Positions 9,062 through 18,390 of a stretch of 64,000 bases of DNA are shown piece after piece. Position 1 is the first letter of the stretch. Each line of letters begins with the position of its first letter. Below the pieces are notes generated by a model. The model searched no databases. It was not told the DNA's origin and saw nothing but the letters and a program-made list of their open reading frames with translations. Both the position numbers and the translations under genes were made by a program. Origin of the DNA: Rebecca billardiae RCC1528 (Eukaryota; Haptophyta); contig OZ251222.1 of assembly GCA_965240325.2 (NCBI GenBank), positions 496,001 to 560,000 of the forward strand. The letters run 5' to 3'.

Positions 9062-9640
9062 GTACGGATGGTCGAGCACGGGTGCGGTGCGTGCGAGTCT
9101 AGCGTGCACGATCTGCACGTACAAATCCTTCGATGGGGTCCGGCTCATTGGCCATTCGGCGACGCCGATATGGACGAGACAGTGATGCGACGCCGGCCGG
9201 CCGGCCGCCACGACTGCACCGGAGTGGCTCGATCACGTGCTGCTGGCCTGCTGCCAATCGTCGTCAATCGTGCCGCCCGCCAACCGTGCGCACTGATTCA
9301 CTGTCGCACCACTTAGATATATTTCACGACGCGTGATGGTCGTATGCAACGGGCAGTCTGAGTCAGGCGCTGAGTGCTGAAGCTGTCAGAAGCACTCACT
9401 CAAGCAGCACGGACGTGAGACTCCGACCGACTACTAACACGTTCGTAACTACGACGCGCGCACTACGACATCCGACATCGACCGCTGAGTGATCCGACGA
9501 CATCGTCGAACCGTCATCTATAGTAGTACATCAGAGGCATAGCAATAGAGCCAGTAAGGTGCCAGTACTTTTGATTAGCCGGCGGTGGCCCGCCAGCTGC
9601 TGCCACGCGGCGTCTTCTACTGACACTGGGCCTGCTTCTG
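9062..9640. other. Convergent spacer, TRAPPC2L / anoctamin
   Basis: No gene seen. It contains CCGGCCGGCCGG near 9192-9203 and GACTC/GAGTC-rich sequence around 9355-9430. Confidence 0.5.
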
Positions 9641-12574
9641 TCAGCATCCCGACTGCCGTGTCGCGGCCGCCTCCCGCTTCGCCTCGAGCTCGCGCTGGTG
9701 CTCGAGGCGCGCATGGCGGAACCGCATCTGTGCCGCGGCGCGAATTGCCCAGCTCGGCGTGTCGGGCATCGCATAGCCGATCACAAGCCGTACGATGATG
9801 AGCGTGTGCTCGAGCAGCACGACCACAGCCAGCTTGCCGCCAATGAAGTCGGACAGTGAGCCGCCCTCACGCTGGACGGTGGGGATACTGTCGAAGCCGA
9901 AGACGCGCGTGAACGCCAGCAACGAGTCGGACACCTGCCACAGGATCGCCATGTTGGACACGATCGCGAGATAGGCGAGGAGCTCGAGGAAGAACTCCCA
10001 CACGCCGAGGGACGCAGCGTCCTCGTGCCGCGCGCGCCGGCTTTCAATCACGGCCGTGTGCGCGTCGGTCTTGCGCTCGAAGATGTTGTTCACGAAGGCG
10101 AAGAAGGAGGTGGGCGGGAACGCCACCGCAAACATGGTGACGTATCCGAGCTGGATCGCCACCTCCGCCATCTCGGCGAGCGTGCCCAGGTGCTCGGGCA
10201 GTGCGCGCTCGCGGTCGAGCCGCTCGCACAGCGGCAGCGTGAGCACCCACCGTGCGTGCGCGTGCGCGTGCTCCGACGCGTGCCCCCGCATGATCCCGCC
10301 CGCGACCGCGGCTGAGTGCGCGACGTCGATCGCACGCTCCATCACCGACGCCTGCCGGTACAGGCTGCCAGATCTCGACGCGTGCCGATGCGCGAGGTTC
10401 CCCGACGATGGCGGCGCCATCGCCGCCTCCACCGAGTCCGGCGTGGAGGCCATCGCCGCCGCCCCAAGCGCCCGCTGCTCGGAGACCGCCGCCGACGTGC
10501 GCGCGCCGTCGCTGCTCGTGGGCGATATCTCGGGGACGTCGGTGACCGCGCTCAGCCGCTCTGCCGTGCTCCTGCCTGCTGCAGCGTCGCGCCGCTTGTC
10601 CTCCTGCCACAGCGCGTCCACATGCGCGAGCAGCTCGCCCCAGAGCTCCACCGCGTGCGCGTCTTTGCGAGCCAGGCGGAACGAGCTGTTCTTCATCGAC
10701 AGCAGACTCATCTTGCCTTTGCTGGGAGGAGGGGAAGGCGAAGCACTCGCGAGCACGCGGCTTGGCTTCCGCGCGAGCCCCGAGTTGCGGAGGGCGTGCC
10801 GCAGCGCTCGGCGGACCCGCGGCAGGATGAGCGTGCGCACGTGCCGCATGGCCGTGTGATTGCCCAAGGCGATCACCACCATCTGCAAAGAGATCTCGAC
10901 CATGCAGGTGTTGCCGCACGTGTCGGCGAGGGCCTCTTGACCGAAGAGCCAGAGCTGCGTCGTCTTGAAGAAAGCTATGTAGATAATCGCGCTGTACGCG
11001 TTGACAAAGTTGAAGGCGAACGTGCGCGTCGCGAGCGCATCTTCGTGCGCCGCGTCAGTCCTATGGAGCTCCCACTCGGTGATCTTCTCGCCCAGGCGCG
11101 ACCACGAGAGTTGAGATGTGGTGATGTACGCGGCGGTCAGGAGCGAGCCGAGAACGAGCCCGGTGAGCCGCCAGTCCAGCACGTTGATGAAGTACGCGCG
11201 CAACGCGAGCACGGCGAACGAGCCGGTGGCCATTCCGCCGACCGCGCCCAGCGAGACGAGCGTGGCCAACCGCCGGCGGGAGCGCAGCAGCTTCCCGGGA
11301 ACAACGGCGCTGACGGGCGCCTCGGGGTCGGAGTCGAGATCGATGAAGCCACCCTCGCCCGGAGCGTGGAACCCATTCCGGAACTCGGCCTGGGCGCACG
11401 CCGCGTACGCAAAGCGCGAGGGCTCCACGCCGCCATGCTGGCTGACGGCCGTGTCGCCGTGCCACTCGACGCGGAGCTCGGCCGCGCGCTGCCGCCAGCG
11501 CTTGAGCAGCACGAGCGTCCACACGCACACCAGGAAGGCGTACATGGGCAGCATGGGGTTGTCCAGCGCCGTGCGCAGCGCGGGTACGTGCAGCCGCCCG
11601 TCCCGCCACACCGAGTCGCGCAGCAGCAGCGCGATCATGAACGCAATCAGCCCTAAGCTCACTGCGGCCAAAAAGGCCAGGTAGCGCGTGTACAGCGCGA
11701 GGAAGGCGAAATACAGGGCGAGCTTGTCGCCGAGGTACGCCCGCACGCTGTCGCCCTCGAAGGGCAAGCTCGGGTGCACCCACGAGAGAAGCAGCGCCGC
11801 CTGCGCGAACGGATCGTGCAGGCAAAACCAGTCGGCGATCAGCCCCTCCGCTCGCGCGCGGCCGAGATGCATGCCACAGCCGCCCAAAGCGACCGGCTCC
11901 TCGAGCGCGCGCAGCAGGATGGACTGGCGCTCGTGGGAAGTGAACGCCGCGGCGGCAAGGGTGTCGCCCTTTGTCAGCGGGTCCGACTCGAAGTCAGCCA
12001 GCCGGGCGGTGGTGAACGGCTCGCGCAGGGCGATCACGCCACCTGTTCGCCTCGCGACAGAGTCGCAAAGCCGCTTCGACAGCTTGAACGCCTCGGCGCG
12101 CTTGGCGAGCTCGGCGCCGGGGAGCGCGACCAGCATGTACTGAACGCTCTCGTCAGAAGGCGACTCCACCTCGTGGAGCAGCATCCCCGAGCGCCTCATC
12201 GTCTGCCACATCGCCTCTCGCGCCGCGTCGACCATCTTCGCCAAGCCCGGGCTACTCGGAGCATCGGGCAAGACGAGGCAGAGCGAGTACGCCACCTCGC
12301 CGTTGCGAAAGTGTGGCACATCCGGCTTGCCGAGATGTGGGTCGGACGCGTTGTCCGGCATCGGGGCCGGAGCGACCCGTGCTCGCGTGGCAGCGACCGC
12401 CGCGACGGCCGCCTCGCCCTTCAACGTGCTCATCCGCCCGCCAGAGATGAGGTGGATCGAAAGATTCGTGTTGCTGTGTTGCAGCTTCTGCACGTAAGAT
12501 TCCCCCGCTTTTGATGGAGCCACGACGTGCATCGCCGAGAGATCTTTGATTGCAGATACTGATGAAGTAATCAT
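9641..12574 (-). CDS. Anoctamin (TMEM16) family channel/scramblase
   Basis: Intron-free frame of 977 residues, the usual size for TMEM16 proteins. The N-terminal ~285 residues are cytosolic; DWFCLHDPFAQAALLLSWV leads into YLGDKLALYFAFLALYTRYL, the conserved entry to TM1. Further family blocks are ITEWELHRTDAAHEDA, FAFNFVNAYSAIIYIAFFK, CMVEISLQMVVIALGNH and AVAFPPTSFFAFVNNIFERKTDA, the part of the fold that carries the calcium sites. About ten hydrophobic segments lie between residues 285 and 930. A long Ser/Ala-rich insertion (about 600-760) separates the third and fourth blocks. Whether it conducts ions or scrambles lipids cannot be told from sequence. Start ATG at 12574; paired head-to-head with the BUD23-like gene. 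Confidence 0.9.
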   Translation of the reverse strand: MITSSVSAIKDLSAMHVVAPSKAGESYVQKLQHSNTNLSIHLISGGRMSTLKGEAAVAAVAATRARVAPAPMPDNASDPHLGKPDVPHFRNGEVAYSLCLVLPDAPSSPGLAKMVDAAREAMWQTMRRSGMLLHEVESPSDESVQYMLVALPGAELAKRAEAFKLSKRLCDSVARRTGGVIALREPFTTARLADFESDPLTKGDTLAAAAFTSHERQSILLRALEEPVALGGCGMHLGRARAEGLIADWFCLHDPFAQAALLLSWVHPSLPFEGDSVRAYLGDKLALYFAFLALYTRYLAFLAAVSLGLIAFMIALLLRDSVWRDGRLHVPALRTALDNPMLPMYAFLVCVWTLVLLKRWRQRAAELRVEWHGDTAVSQHGGVEPSRFAYAACAQAEFRNGFHAPGEGGFIDLDSDPEAPVSAVVPGKLLRSRRRLATLVSLGAVGGMATGSFAVLALRAYFINVLDWRLTGLVLGSLLTAAYITTSQLSWSRLGEKITEWELHRTDAAHEDALATRTFAFNFVNAYSAIIYIAFFKTTQLWLFGQEALADTCGNTCMVEISLQMVVIALGNHTAMRHVRTLILPRVRRALRHALRNSGLARKPSRVLASASPSPPPSKGKMSLLSMKNSSFRLARKDAHAVELWGELLAHVDALWQEDKRRDAAAGRSTAERLSAVTDVPEISPTSSDGARTSAAVSEQRALGAAAMASTPDSVEAAMAPPSSGNLAHRHASRSGSLYRQASVMERAIDVAHSAAVAGGIMRGHASEHAHAHARWVLTLPLCERLDRERALPEHLGTLAEMAEVAIQLGYVTMFAVAFPPTSFFAFVNNIFERKTDAHTAVIESRRARHEDAASLGVWEFFLELLAYLAIVSNMAILWQVSDSLLAFTRVFGFDSIPTVQREGGSLSDFIGGKLAVVVLLEHTLIIVRLVIGYAMPDTPSWAIRAAAQMRFRHARLEHQRELEAKREAAATRQSGC

Positions 12575-12764
12575 AGTACATTATTACCCCTATGAAAAAG
12601 GAAGGGTGGTATCGAACAACCCGATACGGTGTGGGTACGTACCGTACCCGCTATCATCTATGGTCCTTGCTTCTCGAATAGGTTGTGGTCATCGCACACG
12701 CCTTAACCAAGTGTGCACGTTAAATCATAGTAAACTGTATTCATCAATTAAGGCCCGAGCCACG
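12575..12764. promoter_or_regulatory. Divergent promoter, anoctamin / BUD23-like
   Basis: This 190-bp spacer is AT-richer than its flanks. It contains the inverted repeat GGGTACG (12633-12639), 3-nt spacer, CGTACCC (12643-12649), with a GGTACGTACC core. Confidence 0.55.
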
Positions 12765-14282
12765 ATGGCGGATTTCGGCGACACCGCCTCTAGTGACACG
12801 GTGTATGCACGTGCAACGGTGTATGCACGGCACGGGCCGTGCGGCGACACCGCCACCCCAACAACGCCGCCGGTCCGATTGCGACCGCTGCTGATCGCGG
12901 CCGCGGACGGCAGCACGCGCACCGTCGGCACGTTCCCGACAGCCCTGCACAGCGACGTGCGTGCCGTGATTCTCGGCCTGAAGCGCGCGCTGCGCGGCAA
13001 AGGGCGCCCAGTTCAGCTGAGCCCCGAGCGGATCGCAGCTGTGGAGCGCGCGCTGGCGGCTGGCTCCGAGTACGCGACGCTGGCTGATCTGCGCGATGCG
13101 ATCGCGACGTGGTCCTCGGGCTACGCGCTCAACGACGCCGAGGCGATCAATCGCTACTACGACGCCAGGCGAGCAGATGCGTACTCAGCGCACAACGCGC
13201 ACACGCAGCGGACGCTGGCACGGCACGCGCTGCAGATGCTACCCACGCTCCCGCGGACGGGCGAGCTCGTGCTCGACCTCGGCTGTGGAAGCGGGCTCTC
13301 CTCTGCCACCTTCGGCACTGCCGCCCCAGGCGCGTTCACGATCGGCGTCGACCTCTCGCGCGCCATGCTCGAGCGCGCGCGCGTCGACCATCCTCACCTC
13401 GACTTTGTGCAGGCAGACATCTCGCAGCCGCTGCCCTTCCGCGAGGGCGCGTTCGAGCACGCGCTGAGCGTGTCGACGGTGCAGCACCTGTGCGTCGACG
13501 CCGCCGACGGGCGCGCCGCCGAGGCGCGGCTCCAAACACTCTTCGCCGAGACGGCGCGTCGCGTGCGCGCGGGCGGCAGCTTTGCGTGCCAGTGCCATCC
13601 GCGTGAGCCCGAGCGCGAGGCAGCACTGCTCTCACGCGCGTGCGCGCGGGAGGGCGTGAGCCTCGTGCCGGTCATAGACCAGCCGTATCGCTCGGAGCGT
13701 GGCCGCTGGTTCTTTGTGGCCGGCGATGAGGCCGCCGCTGCCGAGGCTCGGCCGTGCGCCGTGCACGCGCACCTCTCGGCTGGCCTCGCCTCGTGCGCGC
13801 TCGAGCTCGCGCGAGCACGCGCAGCGCGCGGCCCGGCTGCAGGAGGCCACGAGAGGGGCCATGAGAGCGACGCAGCACTCAGCGCCCGTCAGCAGGCGAT
13901 GGAAGAGGCGCGCGCTCATCTGGACTGGCTCGTGCAGGACCACCTTCGAGTCGCGCACCGATGGCTGCGCCTGGCGCGGCGCGACGCCAGCACGCCGCCC
14001 GCCGCGCCGGCGGCGGATGCGGGGGCGGAGAGCTCGGGCGAGTCTGGAGCTGGCGCTGCGGCCGAGGCTGCTTCTTCCGCGCTCGGGCCGCAGCAAGCTC
14101 TCCTCCGCGGCAGCTCGAAGCAGGCGCGCGCCGCGGATCGACTGACCGCAGGGCAAGCGGCTGTCGCAAGAGAGCTCATGCTGCGGATTGGTCGCGATGC
14201 CGACCTGACCGCGCTGCGCGAGCACACCGAGGAAGTGCTCGAGGTCTTGCACGGTGGAGGTCCGATTCGCGCGGTCATGTAG
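12765..14282 (+). CDS. BUD23: BUD23-like SAM methyltransferase (18S rRNA m7G type)
   Basis: 505 residues, ATG at 12765. Residues of about 125-330 match BUD23/WBSCR22, which methylates a guanine N7 of 18S rRNA during small-subunit assembly: INRYYDARRADAYSAHNAHT (compare YYDKNEARKYVRNSRM), SAM-binding motif I LVLDLGCGSGLSS (about 167-179), GVDLSRAMLERA, VQADISQPLPFREGAFEHAL and SVSTVQHLC, the BUD23 counterpart of ISAVQWLC. The protein is much longer than human BUD23 (281): about 125 extra N-terminal residues and an extra ~170 C-terminal, Ala/Ser-rich with coil potential. The basic tail of classical BUD23 is not evident, so substrate assignment is tentative. Confidence 0.8.
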   Translation: MADFGDTASSDTVYARATVYARHGPCGDTATPTTPPVRLRPLLIAAADGSTRTVGTFPTALHSDVRAVILGLKRALRGKGRPVQLSPERIAAVERALAAGSEYATLADLRDAIATWSSGYALNDAEAINRYYDARRADAYSAHNAHTQRTLARHALQMLPTLPRTGELVLDLGCGSGLSSATFGTAAPGAFTIGVDLSRAMLERARVDHPHLDFVQADISQPLPFREGAFEHALSVSTVQHLCVDAADGRAAEARLQTLFAETARRVRAGGSFACQCHPREPEREAALLSRACAREGVSLVPVIDQPYRSERGRWFFVAGDEAAAAEARPCAVHAHLSAGLASCALELARARAARGPAAGGHERGHESDAALSARQQAMEEARAHLDWLVQDHLRVAHRWLRLARRDASTPPAAPAADAGAESSGESGAGAAAEAASSALGPQQALLRGSSKQARAADRLTAGQAAVARELMLRIGRDADLTALREHTEEVLEVLHGGGPIRAVM

Positions 14283-15055
14283 TTGGCTACCGCCCCCCGG
14301 CGCTGTTCTTTCTCGTCGCTCGGCGGAGTGCCGACACTCAGATCGAGTGACGACGAAGCCGGACTTTGATCACTATCAGATACACTAACACCCTGCACGC
14401 CTGCTGTGCCGGCGAGCGGGCCTGCCGCGCCGCGCACGGCGCAGTCCGCGTGACCGCGGCGTGACGACGGGGCCGCGGCGCGTGTCATTCAGCATATATG
14501 CTGATGACGCATTATCGCCGCCGCCAGATCGCTGCATGTCCGCACTATTGTACCGTACAGACTATTCTCAGACACTACGGCTACAGTATTGAGTATATAT
14601 ATATATATATATGACTCAAATCTCAATCTGACTCAGAGAGCTGATCGAGATTCGAGTGTCAGTAGTGAGACTGAGAGTACTGAGACGCGGACCGCGTAGT
14701 CCGTCAGGCTGCAGCATACGGTGCCGGCCATGACCGGCATCGCGGGCCTCACTCCTCAGTGTCTACACTGAGCACTATCTGCTTGTACCGCGTGCGCGGT
14801 ACCCTGGCACGGCGCCATGGGGTCCGACGCCACGTCGCCACGGGTCGGCCGGACTCAGACTGCGGCTGCGCCGTGCACGGTGCACGCGACGCGTGTGGCG
14901 CCGTCCAGTCACCAGACTGGTAGACCGTCCTTTCATTGGCACGAACCAGGGCGCGTGAAAGGTGAGCGATGACGGCTGCTGCGAGGCGCAGGCGCGCGAT
15001 GCAAACGAGCCTGCGCGCGCCGCCGCGGACGAGTTCTCCTAGTAGTACATCCCAT
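14283..15055. other. Convergent spacer with TA microsatellite
   Basis: No gene seen. A perfect TA repeat runs 14594-14612 and the following ~80 bp is rich in GACTC/GAGTC words. Confidence 0.55.
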
Positions 15056-16566
15056 TCATGGGCTGCCCGCAGCCGGTGCGGCCGCCGCCCTCGCCAAGGC
15101 CTTGGCAGCGGGCTCGACGACAACGGCCTTGTGCATGTCCGGCCTGGAGAGGTGCGCGCACCCGAGCACGACCTCGGGGAGCTCCTCCTCGGACTGCCCC
15201 TCGATCACCCACGCGATGTCCATGGCCAGGAGCTTCGACTGCGGCAGCATCATCTTCCACACCTGCGTCGCGATCACGGACGTGCCGACGTCGATGATCA
15301 CCTCCAAGTGGTTGGCGGACTCGTACCAGTGCGCCTTGAGCTTGTTCCCGATGATCGCCGGCTTGTTGGCGACGGTTTTTTGGAAGGCCTCCGAGGGGCT
15401 GTCCACGATCACGGGGATGAGCTTCAGCCGCGTGTTCCGCTCCGCCGGCGGCATCGCCACGAAGCGGTCCCACAGCGCCTCCCACGTCGGGTTGTTGGAG
15501 CGGCCGACGCGCCCAAAGTAGCAGATGAAGTTGACGTACTCGTCCGGCGCGAGCGACGGCGCCCTCGGGAGCGCAAAGTTGACGCAGAAGATGAAGGGCT
15601 TTTCGCGCGGGGCCTGCCGCCTGCCCGAGCCGCTGTCGCTCGCCGGCGGCGTCGTGCTGGGCGTCTTCAGCCTGCCATCACGGTCGGCCGGCGCTCGTTG
15701 GCGGTTGGCGAAGCTCGCAGCGTCGCGAGGCGACGCGGCGCCCCCACCCCGCCGCCCGCTCGTCGGCGGTGGGTTGAGCAGCTGCTGGTACGCGTCGGAG
15801 TTGAGGATGCCATCCGGGTGCTCACAGAAGTTGCGCGAGCTCTCGGTGCTCTGCGCGCGCGCGCGCGCGCGCGCACGTCGCAGGAAAGGGCGGGGCGGGG
15901 TCAGGTGCGGCCGGCGGTCGACATCGGAGCGACGGGGAATGCGCAGTGCAGGGCAGGCGCTCACCCGCAGGACCTCGGCGCCGAGGAACTCGAACATGCG
16001 CGGCGCCGATCGCGCCTTGCGCCGCGTCGTCAGGTACTGCTTTGTGCGCACCAGGAAGTACGTGTCCACGCGCGCGCACGAGTGGTCAGACTTGACCGGC
16101 TTGCGCGGGTACGTGCCGAACTGCGGCAGCACGTCCTCGGGCTCGGGCTGGACGCCACCCGAGGTGTCGAGCTGGCTGCCCACGTCGGCGGCGCCACGAG
16201 CGAGGCCGAAGAAGGTGGCCACGCTATTTGCATAGTGCATCATGCTCGTCGCAAGCCCTTCGAAGAACATCACTGCGGGCACACACACGCGCACGGCGCA
16301 CAGGTCGGGCGCGAGCTTGTGAGCGATCGGGCGCGCGCGGCACGGGAAGCGGGTGGCGTCCCTCAACGAAGGCACATGTCGGTGTGCATGGGTGCGGCGC
16401 GCTCACCGACTGTATCATATGGGCCCTGCGGGTGCGCAATCGGCTCCTCATTTTCGGGCGCGCCATTTGTGGTCGCCGGATCCGTCATCACGATTTCATC
16501 CTCGTGTTTGCCCGCCTTACCCTTGCCCAATCTTTGCCGCAGCTTCGACAGCGGCTTGGGAGCCAT
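15056..16566 (-). CDS. EDR2 C-terminal (DUF1336) domain protein
   Basis: Exons 16566-16407, 16272-15965 and 15850-15056 give 419-420 residues. Exon 1 begins MAPKPLSKLRQRLGK; the junction PYDTV|VMFFEGLATSMM is phase 1, and the second intron (114 nt, GTGAGC to a (GC)11 AG end) is open in frame. The EDR2_C domain starts near DTYFLVRTKQYLTTRRKA and continues through FIFCVNFALP, YVNFICYFGR, LKLIPVIVDSPSEAFQK, KPAIIGNKLKAHWYESANH, VIIDVGTSVIATQVWKMM and LPEVVLGCAHLSRPDM. In plants this domain follows PH and START domains in EDR2, a lipid-binding defence regulator; here it stands alone with a short basic N-terminus. Role probably lipid-related; confidence is high for the domain, low for function. 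Confidence 0.85.
15853..15874. repeat. (GC)11 tract at an intron 3' end
   Basis: Perfect GC dinucleotide run directly before the AG acceptor of the second intron of the EDR2-domain gene, where a pyrimidine tract would be expected. Confidence 0.85.
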
Positions 16567-17031
16567 GCCAGGCTGCCACCCCGCCGCGCTCGCGAGCTCC
16601 GACCTTAGGCAACCTGCGGCGGGGTATCAAGCAGCTCACACGCCGAGCACACCACCACACGCTTTTCGACGGTGCGCCCCCTTGCAACCCCGCTCAACTG
16701 TCCGGGCGCCTCACCACTATTCGGGAACGCTTCGAATGTTGGTATGATGCGGGTAGGTACTTACCACTTTTGGCCGGCGACAAACGTCATCCTCTCGCGG
16801 AATGACGGACGCCTCGCTCCGGTGATCGACGGACTAGGCGACCGTGGCGGTGACGGCGCCCTGGCCGCTACAACCTTCTGTCAGAGCGGCGAGCACTCCC
16901 GCCTCGGCCCGAATGCACTCTCCACCCACGCATGCCGCTCGCGGCCGCCGCCCGCCCTCGCCCTCGAAGCGAGCGCGCGACTGAACTCCGCAGAGCCAGA
17001 GTGCCACGGTGACTGCTCTCTGAGCTCACGG
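16567..17031. other. Spacer upstream of EDR2-domain gene
   Basis: Tandem spacer between two minus-strand genes; it should hold the promoter of the EDR2-domain gene. No gene seen. Confidence 0.45.
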
Positions 17032-18223
17032 TCACGTCGCAGGGCTCGCCCACCCCTCGTGCTGAGTCCACAACATCCGCGCCACCGGATCTCTTGTGTA
17101 GTCGCGCTCGACGGGATCGACCGTGCGCGTGATGACCAGCCCTTTTGACGTGTGCAGCTTGCGCGTGGACGCCACCGTCGCGGTGAGCGAGAACTCCGAA
17201 TCTCGATAGCTCACGTTGAGGCCGCCCGCCTGCGCGCGCCGCGCCGCGTGAACGCCGGCGGGCGGGGCCGTGAGCGAGTTAGGGAGAGGCTGCCGCGCCG
17301 GCGATCATCCCGGCGCGCGCGCGCGCGCGCACACACACATACGCACACACGGGGCGCGCGCGCACCTTGGATGCCGAGTACGCGCCGGGGTCGACGACGG
17401 GCCCGCCGTGCGTGAAGTCCGTCTGATACGTCGACACGCCCGTGTCCTTGTAGGTGGGTACCCCCGGGAAGGAGTTGGTGCGCTGGATCAGCACGTTCTG
17501 CCGCTGCTGGTAGTCCTGCCACGACTTGATCGAGCGGTTCTTGGTGCGGTACGGCGTCTCGTGGAACGTCAGCGACGTGTTCGGCGTGGTCTTCTGCGGC
17601 GGCACCGTCAGCGAGAGGTTGGCCGGCATGAGCATGCGCAGCGTCTTGTACCGCGCGTACATCTGGGAGTTGTACGGGTTGGTGGAGGGCACGAGCTGCG
17701 CGCCGTCTGCCGGCTCGGCGCCCGTGCCGGCGAGCCCGCCGGCCAGGCCGCGCTCGGAGCGAAACGTCGAGGGCGTGGGCGGCAAGTGCTTAAAGTCCGG
17801 GTGCAGCTCGCGCAGCCCGCGCGCGAACTCTGCGTAGTCGATTAGGCCGTCGCCGTGCGCGTCCATCCGCTCAATCAAGCGCGTGGCGGATTCGGAGTCG
17901 AGCTTGAGCGCGTTCTGCGAGCAGAGCCAGCGGAGCTCGTTCAGATCGATTCGGCCTGAGCCGTGGCGATCGGCCTGCCGGAACCATCTGTGCAGCTGCC
18001 TAAACCGCGCGGAGTCGAGGTCGCCCGGGCTGGGCTCGGGCTGGCGCTCAGCGCCGCGCGCCGGCCTGTCCTCGAATCGGGCCTGGGTTCGCAGCTTCGC
18101 CAGGTTGGTGCGGTTGTTGTTGTCGAGCCGATCCTCCTGTCGCAGCCGCTCCTGCCAGGCCTGCGCATTGCCTGAGTTCAGCCCTGAGCTGCGCTGCGGC
18201 GCCTGGGCGCGGAGCTTCCCCAT
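17032..18223 (-). CDS. Two-EF-hand calcium-binding protein
   Basis: Exon 1 (18223-17366) and exon 2 (17229-17032) give 351 residues; the phase-0 junction reads AYSASK|AGGLNVSYRDSEF. Two canonical 12-residue EF loops are present, DRHGSGRIDLNE and DAHGDGLIDYAE, with ligands at positions 1, 3, 5 and 12, so both should bind calcium. The N-terminus is Gln/Arg-rich; the C-terminal half is Tyr/Thr-rich with repeated short motifs (NPYNSQMYARYKT, PTYKDTGVSTYQTDF, VERDYTRDP) like those of ciliary microtubule-associated proteins, which is only suggestive. The 136-nt intron starts GTGCGCGCG and holds a (GC)n(AC)n repeat. Start ATG 18223 faces the OGT-like gene across 167 bp. Confidence 0.75.
17313..17339. 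repeat. (GC)9(AC)4 tract in the EF-hand gene intron
   Basis: Alternating purine-pyrimidine run inside the 136-nt intron, a sequence type that readily adopts Z-DNA. Confidence 0.85.
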
Positions 18224-18390
18224 GGCGGGGCAGCGATGATGGGTGCTGGCGGAGCCTGCTATCCGCACATGTAACAATCATGCCGTTTTCAGTTTAGAAA
18301 CGGAACGACCGCGCGGCGCGCGAGTTGGCGGTCGACGGACCCCGAATGCGACGCACGATGGCGGACGGTGATCGCGCATGAACTACATCC
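18224..18390. promoter_or_regulatory. Divergent promoter, EF-hand gene / OGT-like gene
   Basis: 167 bp between facing ATGs. It includes the low-GC stretch at 18282-18305 (GTTTTCAGTTTAGAAAC) in otherwise GC-rich DNA; no classical TATA box. Confidence 0.5.
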
